Notes under the pieces: model-generated
Database searches by the model: none
What the model was told of the DNA's origin: nothing
What the model saw: the letters and a program-made list of their open reading frames with translations, nothing else
Shown here: piece after piece, positions 53,524 through 62,906 of the stretch
Layout: every line of letters starts with the position of its first letter
Numbering within the stretch: position 1 is the stretch's first letter
Assembly (NCBI GenBank): GCA_002707525.1
Contig: PAND01000022.1
Span: forward strand, 1-64,000
Length of the DNA stretch: 64,000 nucleotides
Source of the DNA: Flavobacteriales bacterium
GTDB taxonomy: Bacteria; Bacteroidota; Bacteroidia; Flavobacteriales; Schleiferiaceae
Direction: 5' to 3'
Made by a program: the position numbers and the translations under genes

Positions 53524-54023
53524 ATATACTGCGCATCATAGGAATAGCATTGGCTGCCATTTTTGTTCAGTGGCTTCTAATTCAAGATATGCCACTAACT
53601 GAATTTGGCAACCCGTACATGTATCTATGGGCGTTTTTTATTATCCCTTTTCGAACTACTAAATCTACAACTTACATTTTAGCCTTTTTAATAGGTTCTG
53701 TAATGGACAGCCTTGAACAAAGTGGTGGTGCTCACACTATTGCATGTTTGACTGCGATTGTAGCAAAGCCATCCGTAGAAAATTTCCTTTATGGCTTTAA
53801 AGAAGAAAACTCTACAGATACGCTCAGTTCACTTTCATTGGCTAAATTTTTGCCTTTATCCTCCATTATAGTGTTAATCCATCATAGTGTATTATTTTCT
53901 GTAGAAAACAGCGGATTTTCGGAATTTTCTGCACTTGGACTTCGTATCTTGGTTTCAACCCTCAGCACTGTTGGGTTACTAACCATCATACATTTACTCT
54001 TGTCCAAACGCTATGCAGCATAA
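53520..54023 (+). CDS. mreD: MreD-like inner-membrane protein
   Basis: 167 aa with about five membrane helices and no other motif. MreD proteins diverge strongly, so the call rests on size, hydrophobic pattern and the position between mreC and mrdA, which is the standard order. LAFLIGSVMDSLEQSGGAHTIA resembles the MreD core. It overlaps mreC by four bases and mrdA by eleven. Confidence 0.85.
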   Translation: MNILRIIGIALAAIFVQWLLIQDMPLTEFGNPYMYLWAFFIIPFRTTKSTTYILAFLIGSVMDSLEQSGGAHTIACLTAIVAKPSVENFLYGFKEENSTDTLSSLSLAKFLPLSSIIVLIHHSVLFSVENSGFSEFSALGLRILVSTLSTVGLLTIIHLLLSKRYAA

Positions 54024-55863
54024 AACCGTATTTTTCTCGGTAATACTGGTCATCGTACTGGTGTTCGGTGCACGTCTTTTCAATATTCAAATTCAGAATG
54101 ATGAATATGCTGCACGAGCAGAACGCAATGCAACACAAGCAGAAAAATTATATGCACCTAGAGGGTATATTTATGACCGAAACAAAGAATTATTAGTAGG
54201 TAATAGTCCTACCTATGATTTAATGGTTAGCCCTTATTTAGTTAAAAACTTAGATACAGTTAAGTTAGCCGAGCTCTTAAACTTAACTAATGATGATATC
54301 TATAATCGGTTAGTAAAAGCAAAAAAGTATAGCTATTTCCGCAGCAGCATGTTTATGAAAATGCTGCCTAAGCAGAAATATGCTATGATCAATACAGAAC
54401 TGCAAAAGTTCGCTGGTTTTTATTCTCAAAAACGAATTTTAAGAAACTATCCAAAGCCAGGTGCTGCCAATGTAGTCGGTTTTATTGGCGAAGTAAATAC
54501 CGAATTCATCATAGCCAACGAAGGCTATTCGAGTGGTGATCTAGCCGGTAAAAGTGGCATTGATAAAAGTTATGAGGGTGCACTCAAAGGCAAACATGGT
54601 AAGCGCTTTTATACTGTTGACCACAGAAATAGAAGGATAGGTAATTGGAAAAACGGCAAACATGATGTCTTTCCAGAAGCGGGCAAGGATATCGTCAGCA
54701 GCATTGATTTAAATCTTCAGTTATACGGAGAACAGTTAATGAAGGGTAAACGGGGAAGTATTGTCGCAATTGAGCCTTCAACAGGAGAAATACTCGCCTT
54801 AGTAACTGCACCTAATTACAATCCAAACGAATTGGTGGGGAGAATGAGAAGTAAAAATTATACCGCCCTTTACTACGATAGCATCAATAAACCGTTATTT
54901 GACAGAGGCATCCTTGCAGAATATCCTCCAGGATCACCATTTAAATTACTAGGTGCTTTGATTGGATTACAAGAGGGAGTGATTACACCGCGAACTACTT
55001 TAACCTGCACACACGGATGGCACTTTGGTTCTGTTACAGTCGCATGCCACTGTAAAGGTGGTAAATTGAATTTGCAAAACGCGATTTCTGAGAGTTGTAA
55101 TAGCTACTTCTGTTCTGTTTACCAGCGTACAGTGGATAAAGGAGGTAATTCTAGGAAAGGAATGCAGAATTGGTCTAACCACGTCAAAAGTTTTGGTTTA
55201 GGTAGATATTTAGGAAATGATTTACCCACGGGCAAAAAAGGATTAGTTCCAGACGTCTCTTTCTATGATGATTTTTTGGGTTATACCTCATGGAAAGGAG
55301 CCACTTCTATAAGCAATGGTATTGGACAAGGAGAATTACTTGCGACACCCATACAACTGGCTAACATGACCGCTGCTATTGCAAATCGTGGTTACTATTA
55401 TACGCCTCACATTGTAAAGCAAATTCAAGGAAGTAATCTAGACAGCTCATTTACCATTCGTAAATACACCACTATTGACAGCACGCATTTTGAGACTGTA
55501 ATTGGTGGGATGCTTGCAGTTTTTGAGACTGGCACGGCAAGATCCATGAAATTAGAAAATATCGCCCAATGTGGAAAGACCGGTACAGCACAAAACCCAC
55601 ATGGTCAAGACCATAGCATTTTTGTAAGCTTCGCCCCAAAAAACAATCCTAAAATAGCCATAGCTGTCATAATAGAAAATGGCTATTGGGGCTCTAGATG
55701 GGCGGCACCTATTTCTAGTCTATTAACCGAATTCTATCTAACGGATACCATTACGAGACAAAATGTAGAAGAGCGAATGTTAATAGGACATTTGCACGAC
55801 GAATACCGTGCTCAGCATATAAAAGTTTATGGAGAAGACAGCACCTATATTGAGAGTTTCTAA
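54013..55863 (+). CDS. mrdA: penicillin-binding protein 2 (elongation transpeptidase)
   Basis: 616 aa. An N-terminal membrane helix (about 5-25), a pedestal domain with RGYIYDRNKELLVGN, and the class B transpeptidase domain. Active-site motifs are S308PFK, S361CN and K522TG; the Ser forms the acyl-enzyme and is the beta-lactam target. It cross-links peptidoglycan during elongation in complex with RodA. It ends sharing one base with the rodA ATG. Confidence 0.95.
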   Translation: MQHKTVFFSVILVIVLVFGARLFNIQIQNDEYAARAERNATQAEKLYAPRGYIYDRNKELLVGNSPTYDLMVSPYLVKNLDTVKLAELLNLTNDDIYNRLVKAKKYSYFRSSMFMKMLPKQKYAMINTELQKFAGFYSQKRILRNYPKPGAANVVGFIGEVNTEFIIANEGYSSGDLAGKSGIDKSYEGALKGKHGKRFYTVDHRNRRIGNWKNGKHDVFPEAGKDIVSSIDLNLQLYGEQLMKGKRGSIVAIEPSTGEILALVTAPNYNPNELVGRMRSKNYTALYYDSINKPLFDRGILAEYPPGSPFKLLGALIGLQEGVITPRTTLTCTHGWHFGSVTVACHCKGGKLNLQNAISESCNSYFCSVYQRTVDKGGNSRKGMQNWSNHVKSFGLGRYLGNDLPTGKKGLVPDVSFYDDFLGYTSWKGATSISNGIGQGELLATPIQLANMTAAIANRGYYYTPHIVKQIQGSNLDSSFTIRKYTTIDSTHFETVIGGMLAVFETGTARSMKLENIAQCGKTGTAQNPHGQDHSIFVSFAPKNNPKIAIAVIIENGYWGSRWAAPISSLLTEFYLTDTITRQNVEERMLIGHLHDEYRAQHIKVYGEDSTYIESF

Positions 55864-57131
55864 TGGCGTACCTCAGCAATAATAGAAGTCGCGTAGGATT
55901 CGATTGGCTGTTAGTCAGTTTATATTTTTTGCTTTGTATTTGGGGCTGGATCAGCATATATGCTGCGGTTTATAATGAAGAGTCAGCTAGTATTTTCTCC
56001 TTAAATGAAGAATACGGAAAGCAAGGTTTTTTTATTTTAGGTGGCCTCGTGATCATCTTCCTTACCATGATCACCAATTATAGAATTTGGACAAATTTTG
56101 CCCCATTGTGGTATGCCCTAAGCATATTGCTTTTAATTCTTGTTCTAATAATTGGTAAAAAAGTAGGGGGAGCAAGAAGTTGGTTTGGTCTAGGAGGATT
56201 CAGCCTACAACCCTCGGAGGTTGGAAAATTTGCTACGGCATTAATGCTGGCCTTTTATGCTGGTCTTCCCAGAAAGACAATGAAAAACTGGCGCGATAGG
56301 TTGATTGGGTTATTAATCTTAGGTACTCCTGGGTTACTCATAGCATTGCAGCCCGATATGGGTTCCACTTTAGTGTATTTAAGCCTAGTCTTTGTTGTGT
56401 ACAGAGCCGGTATGCCAGGATATTATATTGGAATAATTTTAGGATGTGTTATTCTTGCAATAGGAGGACTTATCCTGCCTTTGCGCACCTCCCTGATCAT
56501 ATTACTCGGCCTTGCCATACTTGTATTCTTTTTGCTGCCAAAGCAGCGCAAGCATATCTTATACAATCTATTTTTTACCACTATGTCTGCTTTTCTTCTT
56601 TTCGGCGTAGGATTTATGATGGAAAAAATATTGGCGCCACACCAGCAAATACGTATTAAAGTGTTGCTTGGTTTAGAAGATGATCCTTCAGGGGCAGGCT
56701 ACAATACCTTACAATCCTTAATTGCAATTGGCTCTGGCGGTTGGACTGGTAAAGGGTTCTTAAACGGTACACAAACAAAGTTAGACTTTGTACCTGCTCA
56801 AAGCACCGACTACATATTTTGTACAATTGGTGAAGAATGGGGGTTTATTGGGACTTTTTTATTAATGGTTGCTTTTGCACTTTTAATTGGTCGTATAATT
56901 TGGTTAGCTGAACGTCAAAAGGATAATTTCAGCCGATATTATGGCTACGGAGTGGCAAGCATATTTTTCACACATTGGGTAATTAATGTAGGCATGACCA
57001 TAGGTTTATTTCCAACTGTGGGTATTCCTCTTCCCTTCTTTAGTTACGGTGGCTCCTCTCTTTGGGGCTTTACTTTACTACTTTTTATTTTCATAAAACT
57101 AGACGGAGAACGACAGAATAGATTATCCTAA
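55863..57131 (+). CDS. rodA: RodA, SEDS-family peptidoglycan glycosyltransferase
   Basis: 422 aa, about ten membrane helices. SEDS motifs include GGARSWFGLGGFSLQPSEVGKFA (split at GLGGF), LIALQPDMGS and the late FPTVGIPLPFFSYGGSS. RodA polymerises glycan strands from lipid II together with PBP2. Last gene of the elongasome run. A strong bidirectional terminator follows. Confidence 0.96.
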   Translation: MAYLSNNRSRVGFDWLLVSLYFLLCIWGWISIYAAVYNEESASIFSLNEEYGKQGFFILGGLVIIFLTMITNYRIWTNFAPLWYALSILLLILVLIIGKKVGGARSWFGLGGFSLQPSEVGKFATALMLAFYAGLPRKTMKNWRDRLIGLLILGTPGLLIALQPDMGSTLVYLSLVFVVYRAGMPGYYIGIILGCVILAIGGLILPLRTSLIILLGLAILVFFLLPKQRKHILYNLFFTTMSAFLLFGVGFMMEKILAPHQQIRIKVLLGLEDDPSGAGYNTLQSLIAIGSGGWTGKGFLNGTQTKLDFVPAQSTDYIFCTIGEEWGFIGTFLLMVAFALLIGRIIWLAERQKDNFSRYYGYGVASIFFTHWVINVGMTIGLFPTVGIPLPFFSYGGSSLWGFTLLLFIFIKLDGERQNRLS

Positions 57132-57157
57132 CCAACCAATTGTATTACACCTAACAG

Positions 57158-57197
57158 AAAAAACCCCGTGAAAGGCTTGCCTTTCACGGGGTTTTTT
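57158..57197. terminator. bidirectional terminator between rodA and the PpiD-like gene
   Basis: A 12-bp perfect stem (CCCCGTGAAAGG / CCTTTCACGGGG, 57164-57175 and 57180-57191) with loop CTTG is flanked by an A-run and a T-run, so it serves both convergent transcripts. Confidence 0.95.
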
Positions 57198-57216
57198 ATT
57201 TAACTGAAATTCATTT

Positions 57217-59337
57217 CTAAAACATCATCCAACGCTTATCGTCAACATCTGCTTTATCTTGAAGTGCCTTAAATGCTTGACCACTCACAAGGTTCCGCAA
57301 GCTTTGCTGCGTGCTGCGTGCTTGATTGGTATAATCAACAGCTTGGGCTGGTTGAGCTGCTTGAGTAATGACTACGAAAGCCCCATTCTCTCCAATGATA
57401 ACCTCACTCATTTCACCTGCAGTTAATCCGCAAACTTGACCAACAACCTTTGACTCATTTCCAATGCCTGCAATATTACTTTGATTCAATTTAAAATTCA
57501 ATATTCGCACTTCTTTGATAGCAGCATCAGCAACCGCCTGAATATCCTTAGCACCAGATCGTGCAGTCTCTAATCTATCTTTTATTATGGCCTTCTTTGC
57601 TTCCTTCTTAGCACCCTCCATACATTGAGTTGCTACGGCTGCATAAGTAGAAGTGCCTTCTTCTAATATATCTGTAAGGATAACCACTACATATCCGTTA
57701 CCATCATTTTCTAACAGGCCTATATTTCCGATTTCACGATCTTCTTCCCAAGCCCAACGCACTATGCGGCGTGAAGCACCTAGACCAGGTATTGATTCAT
57801 CAAATTGACCAAGATTTCTTGCGATTCGCAAAGATAAATCGCTATCAACAGCTAGTGCTCTATAATCATCCGATCCCTGCGCTGCTGCTGCATAAGATGA
57901 TGCACTTCCATATAGGGTTTGAATAGTTTCATCTGACGGTAGTACTTGACGAATAACTTGACCAATTTTATAAGCTGTATTCTCACCTGATTGGTCTGTG
58001 ATTTCTATGATATGGAAACCGAACTGAGTAGGTACTAAACCTAAGTCACCCTGTGCACCGTAGTAACAGAAATTCTCAAAAGGCTTTGCCATCATACCTC
58101 TAGAGAAGTAACCCAAGTCTCCGCCGTTGGCCTTGGCCGTGATATCTGATGAAAAAGCATCACTCACAGATTCAAATTCAGATCTATTCTCTTTTAGATA
58201 CGAAAATAAACTATCTGCTATGGCTTTAGCTTCCAGAGGTGAACGAGTAATACTAGGGTCCACTCGAGTTGCACCAGCAAAAGGAATTAGAATATGACGA
58301 GCTTTCACACTGTCTGCTATGTTTTTCTTGTCTACCAGCTTGACTACTGCAAAAGCATCACCAAAATCAATAGGCCCTTTTTGATAACCAACATCTTGAC
58401 CATCAACAAGGGTATCAAGCCCCGTACCAACTAAATCGTCCAAAGTAAAGTACTCCGGAACAAAACGAATATCACTATGTAAATTCACGAATACACTGTC
58501 GTCTTCAGCAGAAAACCACTCTAGCGATAATGAGGCTAATTCAGATTGAAGAGCATCCCGATCTGCCTGAGATGGTGCTAGAGGAAAATTGATAAACTCT
58601 ATGTTCCTTCCGTCCTTTTGCGTAAAATTATCCTTGTGGTCTTGGTAATATTTCTTGGCGTCAGACTCGCTAACCTCAATTTCATTCTCATTTACATCAA
58701 TGTATGGTACATAAACGTATTGAGCTGGATATTGAGCATTAGCTCTTGAGAATTCTGCCTCTACAAGTGATGCAGGCATGAACAATGCTTTTTCAATTGC
58801 ATTATTAAATTTGAACGTGTTTGCTTGATTTGCTACTGCATTTTCAAAAGACAACCATTGTCTCCACATTTCAGCGCTTTCTGCATCAACGTCTTTGTTC
58901 TCTCTAACCTGCGAGAGGTAGCTGGCAAACATATTAGGATCAAATTTCCCGTTTTCTCCGGTAAAGCTTTGACGAATATTCGGATTAGTGATGACGTCCA
59001 AATAAATTTCTTGTTCGTTTACGCTCATGCCAGAAGCTGCTAATTCTTCATTGAGAATAGCATCCGACATAAAACCATTCCAAACGAAATTTGCGAGTTG
59101 TATGCTACTTGAGTTTGCGTAGGTTTCTGGATTTCCAGCTCGGAGTTCTTCGATTTTTTGACTCATCTCCATTCGAGAGAGTTCAACACCGTTGACTGAT
59201 CCCACGACGTTGGGATCTCCGAAAAATCTTGAGCCTCCCGACTGAAATAAGTCACCTAGTAGGAAAGCCATAAGTGCTACAAACACTACAACGATCAATA
59301 ATCCTGAGCGTTGTCTGATGCGTTCAATTGTTGCCAT
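57217..59337 (-). CDS. PpiD-like periplasmic foldase with SurA N-terminal and rotamase domains
   Basis: 706 aa. An N-terminal membrane helix (about 12-32: LLIVVVFVALMAFLLGDLF) anchors it. A SurA-N-like chaperone region runs to about 340. A parvulin rotamase domain is seen at about 345-460 (VKARHILIPF, KANGGDLGYFSRGMM, LGLVPTQFGFHIIEI). Beyond it are about 240 residues of a second helical part. PpiD acts near the Sec translocon on newly exported proteins. A tail of divergent parvulin-like sequence may be a second, inactive domain. Confidence 0.88.
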   Translation of the reverse strand: MATIERIRQRSGLLIVVVFVALMAFLLGDLFQSGGSRFFGDPNVVGSVNGVELSRMEMSQKIEELRAGNPETYANSSSIQLANFVWNGFMSDAILNEELAASGMSVNEQEIYLDVITNPNIRQSFTGENGKFDPNMFASYLSQVRENKDVDAESAEMWRQWLSFENAVANQANTFKFNNAIEKALFMPASLVEAEFSRANAQYPAQYVYVPYIDVNENEIEVSESDAKKYYQDHKDNFTQKDGRNIEFINFPLAPSQADRDALQSELASLSLEWFSAEDDSVFVNLHSDIRFVPEYFTLDDLVGTGLDTLVDGQDVGYQKGPIDFGDAFAVVKLVDKKNIADSVKARHILIPFAGATRVDPSITRSPLEAKAIADSLFSYLKENRSEFESVSDAFSSDITAKANGGDLGYFSRGMMAKPFENFCYYGAQGDLGLVPTQFGFHIIEITDQSGENTAYKIGQVIRQVLPSDETIQTLYGSASSYAAAAQGSDDYRALAVDSDLSLRIARNLGQFDESIPGLGASRRIVRWAWEEDREIGNIGLLENDGNGYVVVILTDILEEGTSTYAAVATQCMEGAKKEAKKAIIKDRLETARSGAKDIQAVADAAIKEVRILNFKLNQSNIAGIGNESKVVGQVCGLTAGEMSEVIIGENGAFVVITQAAQPAQAVDYTNQARSTQQSLRNLVSGQAFKALQDKADVDDKRWMMF

Positions 59338-59386
59338 TATTCTGCAATTATTGTGATGAGTCTGCGAATATAAGATTTTGAACCCA

Positions 59387-60640
59387 TTAAATGGCCTTTA
59401 CTACTACCTCTTCGAGTCTATTTAAGGTAGTTTTTTCTACTATGAACAAGTATTGATTGCTTCGAATGACTGTTCCTTTAACGGGGATACTCTCATACAG
59501 GTCTAAAATATAGCCACCAAGGGTGTTGTAATTATCACTTTCTGGAATAGTTAAATTCCATTTTTCATTGACATCACTAACTTCTAAACGAGTTGAAAAT
59601 AACCATTCGTTTGGACGAATCTCTTTCTCCAATAAGGTCTCTGAATCATGTTCATCCTCTATTTCACCAAAAATTTCCTCTATTACATCCTCAAGGGTAA
59701 TCATACCGCTAGTTCCGCCGTGTTCATCCAAAACAATTGCCATATTTCGTTTTTCTTTGGTGAATAGGTTTAGAATTTCATCAGCTGTCATACTCTCTGG
59801 AATAAAACTTACAGGTCGCAGAACTCTTTGCAAATTATCTGGGCGTCGAAACAATTCAAACGCATGAACGTAACCAATAATCTTATCTATATTTTCATCA
59901 TAAACGAGCAGCTTTGAATAACCACTAGCGATGAATAATTCATGGACTTTAGCCAATTCGGATTGAACTTCGACACCTTCTATCTCCGTTCTGGGAATCA
60001 TAAATTCACGAGCCTTTGTCTCCGGAAATTCCAATGCGTTTTTGAAGATCTCAAGTTCCGGATCTATCTCTCCCTCACTATCTGCAGCATTGGGAACGCG
60101 TTCACGCACAAAATGATCTAATTCCACACGTCCAAAGTCACTACTCTCTTTCTCTGTTTCAATCCTGAAGATATATTTTAAGACCAATTGGCTAATACCC
60201 AATAAAAGAGCACTAGGTGCACGAAGAATCCAAAAAATCACATAGGCTGGTGTACTTAAAACTTTCATCAAGCCCTCAGCATTCTGTCTAAAGAGTGTTT
60301 TTGGTAAAAATTCTGCAAAAACGAGTATGACCACAGTGCTTATTGATGTTTCCAATAGAAGCACGAAATATTCTAAAGCCGACCACCGAGAAAAGTAGGG
60401 TTCTAAAAATTGGTGCATATAATTCCCATAGAGAACCAAGGCCACGTTATTTCCTACTAGAATGGCGGCAATGAATGCCGCTGGTCTATCTACTAAATAT
60501 CCTAAAATCTTATAGTTCCAACCGCCCTTTTGACGTTCAAGTTCTACGTGAAGCTTATTGATACTTAAGTAGGCCATTTCCAACCCTGAAAAAAGAGCTG
60601 AAAACAAAATAGAAACAGAAATTATGGTTAGTATTTGCAC
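59387..60640 (-). CDS. CNNM/CBS-domain (HlyC/CorC-type) membrane protein
   Basis: 417 aa from a GTG at 60640. The DUF21/CNNM membrane domain covers about 1-180 (FSGLEMAYLSINKLH, VLVFAEFLPKTLF). A CBS pair lies at about 200-325 (REFMIPRTEIEGVE, IVLDEHGGTSGMITLEDVIEEIFGEI). A C-terminal CorC-like domain follows. These proteins take part in Mg2+ or Co2+ export. Gliding protein GldE belongs to this family, but the gene neighbours of gldE are absent, so I do not use that name. It abuts the small membrane-protein gene at 60641. Confidence 0.88.
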   Translation of the reverse strand: MQILTIISVSILFSALFSGLEMAYLSINKLHVELERQKGGWNYKILGYLVDRPAAFIAAILVGNNVALVLYGNYMHQFLEPYFSRWSALEYFVLLLETSISTVVILVFAEFLPKTLFRQNAEGLMKVLSTPAYVIFWILRAPSALLLGISQLVLKYIFRIETEKESSDFGRVELDHFVRERVPNAADSEGEIDPELEIFKNALEFPETKAREFMIPRTEIEGVEVQSELAKVHELFIASGYSKLLVYDENIDKIIGYVHAFELFRRPDNLQRVLRPVSFIPESMTADEILNLFTKEKRNMAIVLDEHGGTSGMITLEDVIEEIFGEIEDEHDSETLLEKEIRPNEWLFSTRLEVSDVNEKWNLTIPESDNYNTLGGYILDLYESIPVKGTVIRSNQYLFIVEKTTLNRLEEVVVKAI

Positions 60641-60823
60641 CTATTTATCCATTTGCTTTAAACGTCCTTTACGACGCAAGAAATACATGAATACTGAGGC
60701 GCCAAAGAACAAGGAAAACTTGATTGTTCTATTCCAATCGCCCCAGCCCATATAAACCTCTACTATACTTACTGCAGCAACTGCTAACCAAAGCAGCTCT
60801 ACTACACGCATTGCCTTATTCAT
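60641..60823 (-). CDS. 60-aa membrane protein in the lptC operon
   Basis: 60 aa from the ATG at 60823 (an in-frame TTG at 60829 is also possible). Two hydrophobic helices, VVELLWLAVAAVSIVEVYMGW and KFSLFFGASVFMYFLRRKG, with a basic C-terminus, suggest a two-pass inner-membrane protein. It overlaps lptC by eight bases and abuts the CNNM gene, so translation is supported by context. No known family is recognised. Confidence 0.72.
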   Translation of the reverse strand: MNKAMRVVELLWLAVAAVSIVEVYMGWGDWNRTIKFSLFFGASVFMYFLRRKGRLKQMDK

Positions 60824-61370
60824 CGTCAATAGTTATTTCGCCTTGTACCTTGTAAATCTGGTAACTGTTAAATTCTTGGTCCGCTTCAAAGCCCACCCCG
60901 GTGATACTTTGGCCGTCAGTTTCAATTTGAACTGCTCTATCCGTATATAATTTTTTTTCTTTTCTGTCCCAATACAGTAATTCCGTTAGCATACGCTCTC
61001 CTTTGCCATTTCTTACTACGACATTACCTCCAATTGCCCACAAATCACTAGATTTCTCTTGGCGTGCAGTATCCGAAGTTAATACTGTAGAGCTTATTGC
61101 GGGACCGTTGTAAAACAGCACAGTAAGACCATTACTAAAAAACGTATATGGAGGCTCCATATTTCCAAAGTCCTGCACTAAACCTGCATTTATCTCCAAT
61201 ACATTTATACCGCTATCGCTATATATGATGTTCGCATGCCGCTGCTCGTTTAACGGATAATTTAATATTGGAGCATTGATCGCCTCTACTTCAGACGTTT
61301 CATTCTTGCACGAACTAAGACTCAGCGTTACGAGTACGACTGAGCATAAATAAAAAAGACAATTATTCAA
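60816..61370 (-). CDS. lptC: LPS export protein LptC, lipoprotein form
   Basis: 184 aa from a TTG at 61370: a stop codon lies just upstream in frame, and no ATG precedes the lipobox. The signal ends TLSLSSC, so it is a lipoprotein rather than the single-helix form of Proteobacteria. Later FEADQEFNSYQIYKVQGEITID resembles the LptC beta-jellyroll, as does LWAIGGNVVVRNGKGERMLTELLYWDRK (split at GGNVV). LptC receives LPS from LptB2FG in the periplasm. It is the first gene after the strong TPR-gene terminator. Confidence 0.82.
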   Translation of the reverse strand: MNNCLFYLCSVVLVTLSLSSCKNETSEVEAINAPILNYPLNEQRHANIIYSDSGINVLEINAGLVQDFGNMEPPYTFFSNGLTVLFYNGPAISSTVLTSDTARQEKSSDLWAIGGNVVVRNGKGERMLTELLYWDRKEKKLYTDRAVQIETDGQSITGVGFEADQEFNSYQIYKVQGEITIDDE

Positions 61371-61406
61371 CTAATGCTGTATTACCATGGAAATCAAATT
61401 TAGGAG

Positions 61407-61439
61407 AAAAAAAACTCCCCGCGGCAAAGCCGCGGGGAG
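61407..61439 (-). terminator. rho-independent terminator after the TPR gene
   Basis: An 11-bp GC-rich perfect stem (CTCCCCGCGGC / GCCGCGGGGAG) with a 3-base loop is followed on the minus strand by eight T. It cuts the barrel-TPR transcript off from lptC. Confidence 0.95.
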
Positions 61440-61462
61440 CAGAAGAATATCTTTTAGTTGAA

Positions 61463-62896
61463 TTAATAAAACTTGATAGTAACTGTTTCATTTATCCAAC
61501 AACCTATAGAGATTGAATCACCTTCTTTAAATCCTAACTGGAAGGCCACCCCTTTATCTGGTACTGCCGCCTTATAAATGGAAATTAACTTTGATGTTTT
61601 ATCCGATATGCTCGGATCAACACTACGAGCATAATTCAATTTGTTAATTGCTGCCCAATAAACCGCGTTTTTTTCTACCGCGTTTGCACCGCAATCCCCT
61701 GCTGCATCAGCATAAAGAGTAGCTAAATACAAGTATGGATTCCCCCAGTCTTTGCGAAGCTGACCCGCTTTCAAACAATTACTTTTTGCCGAAGCGAGCG
61801 CGCCCATTTTATTGTTCACATAGGCAAGACCCATATAATCGTCTGCAGTTTTCCTTAGATCTTCTTCTTGATCTGCTGCCTCCTGATAGTACTTTTTGGC
61901 CATGGCCCAATCGCTCTTGCGTACGCCTAATTTTGCCATAGATCGAGCGGCACCTGCTGACGGCTCTAGACTATATAAACGCTCCGCGATGAGAAGGAAT
62001 ACCGGGTTATCTGTACAACTTGCCATTTCTCCATCTTCGCCTTCACGGTCTTTCTGAAGCATCTTAGCAGCTCGCTTCAACCATTCTGTATCGTCTTGAT
62101 TGGCAGTAAACTTCTCTTCATTATAGATTAATGCCAACTTTTCACAGGTTAGCAGTGGAGATAGCGCCTTTTCAATGTTACGCTGCACCTTTTCATAGTT
62201 TGGAAGACTCTTTTTTGCACGTTCTAATAACTTTATTTCAGTAGAAGAAAGCTCTACAGAATCAGCCTTTGATGTCAAATTTAAAATCTCATTGCTATAT
62301 CCCATTGAATTAAATTCAAGTGCTTCAATGGCATTATTATATACAACAAACAATCGATCAACATCTTTGGTAATGTTAAACAACTTGATATTTGTCAAGA
62401 AGTAAGCGTTCAATTGAGAGGCAGACATTTCTTTTCCTGCTACTGTGTAAGCAGCATCAAATAATTCTGAAGCTCTTTCAACACTATCCTTATTGTATTT
62501 GATGTATTTAGATGCCTTTTCACACAAGACGTATCCCTCTGAACCTACATATTTTGTATTGCTCCCTGGAAAATACTTCAGACGATTATCGTATATCTCC
62601 ATCAAAAGATTTACAAATTGCTGACGCTCATTGGCATCTGTGATAGATGCAATTTTAGTTTCAACAATCTTTGGCCCATAAATGTACGTGGCTTTTTTAG
62701 CCTCTGGACAAGTTTCATAGACCTTAAACCAAGGGTCAAATGCCGCCGCATAATCTTTGCTTTGGTAAAATGAACCAAAAATGTTGTAGCTCTCGTAACA
62801 CGTAACTGAATCTGCTACCGAATTACCCCAAATACTCTGGGCGTTTGCATTCAGTGAAAAAATCACTGTGGCAAGAAGGAATACTATTCGCTTCAT
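61463..62896 (-). CDS. secreted TPR-repeat protein
   Basis: 477 aa with a signal peptide ending NANAQ. Helical, with TPR-like repeats: an early block at about 40-130 (FYQSKDYAAAFDPWFKVYETCPE) and a late block at about 330-430 (WAMAKKYYQEAADQEEDLRKTADDYMGLAYVNNKM, split at ADQEED; then ASAKSNCLKAGQLRKDWGNPYLYLATLY). It is probably periplasmic and could scaffold envelope machinery. Placed between an outer-membrane barrel and lptC, an order seen in other Flavobacteriia. The exact role is unknown. Confidence 0.8.
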   Translation of the reverse strand: MKRIVFLLATVIFSLNANAQSIWGNSVADSVTCYESYNIFGSFYQSKDYAAAFDPWFKVYETCPEAKKATYIYGPKIVETKIASITDANERQQFVNLLMEIYDNRLKYFPGSNTKYVGSEGYVLCEKASKYIKYNKDSVERASELFDAAYTVAGKEMSASQLNAYFLTNIKLFNITKDVDRLFVVYNNAIEALEFNSMGYSNEILNLTSKADSVELSSTEIKLLERAKKSLPNYEKVQRNIEKALSPLLTCEKLALIYNEEKFTANQDDTEWLKRAAKMLQKDREGEDGEMASCTDNPVFLLIAERLYSLEPSAGAARSMAKLGVRKSDWAMAKKYYQEAADQEEDLRKTADDYMGLAYVNNKMGALASAKSNCLKAGQLRKDWGNPYLYLATLYADAAGDCGANAVEKNAVYWAAINKLNYARSVDPSISDKTSKLISIYKAAVPDKGVAFQLGFKEGDSISIGCWINETVTIKFY

Positions 62897-62906
62897 AATT
62901 ATCTAT

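Noticed and set aside
59387-60640. Naming the CNNM/CBS gene gldE
   Set aside because: The family fits, but the usual gldE neighbours (gldD, ssb, mutY) are absent and the operon is for LPS export and protein folding.
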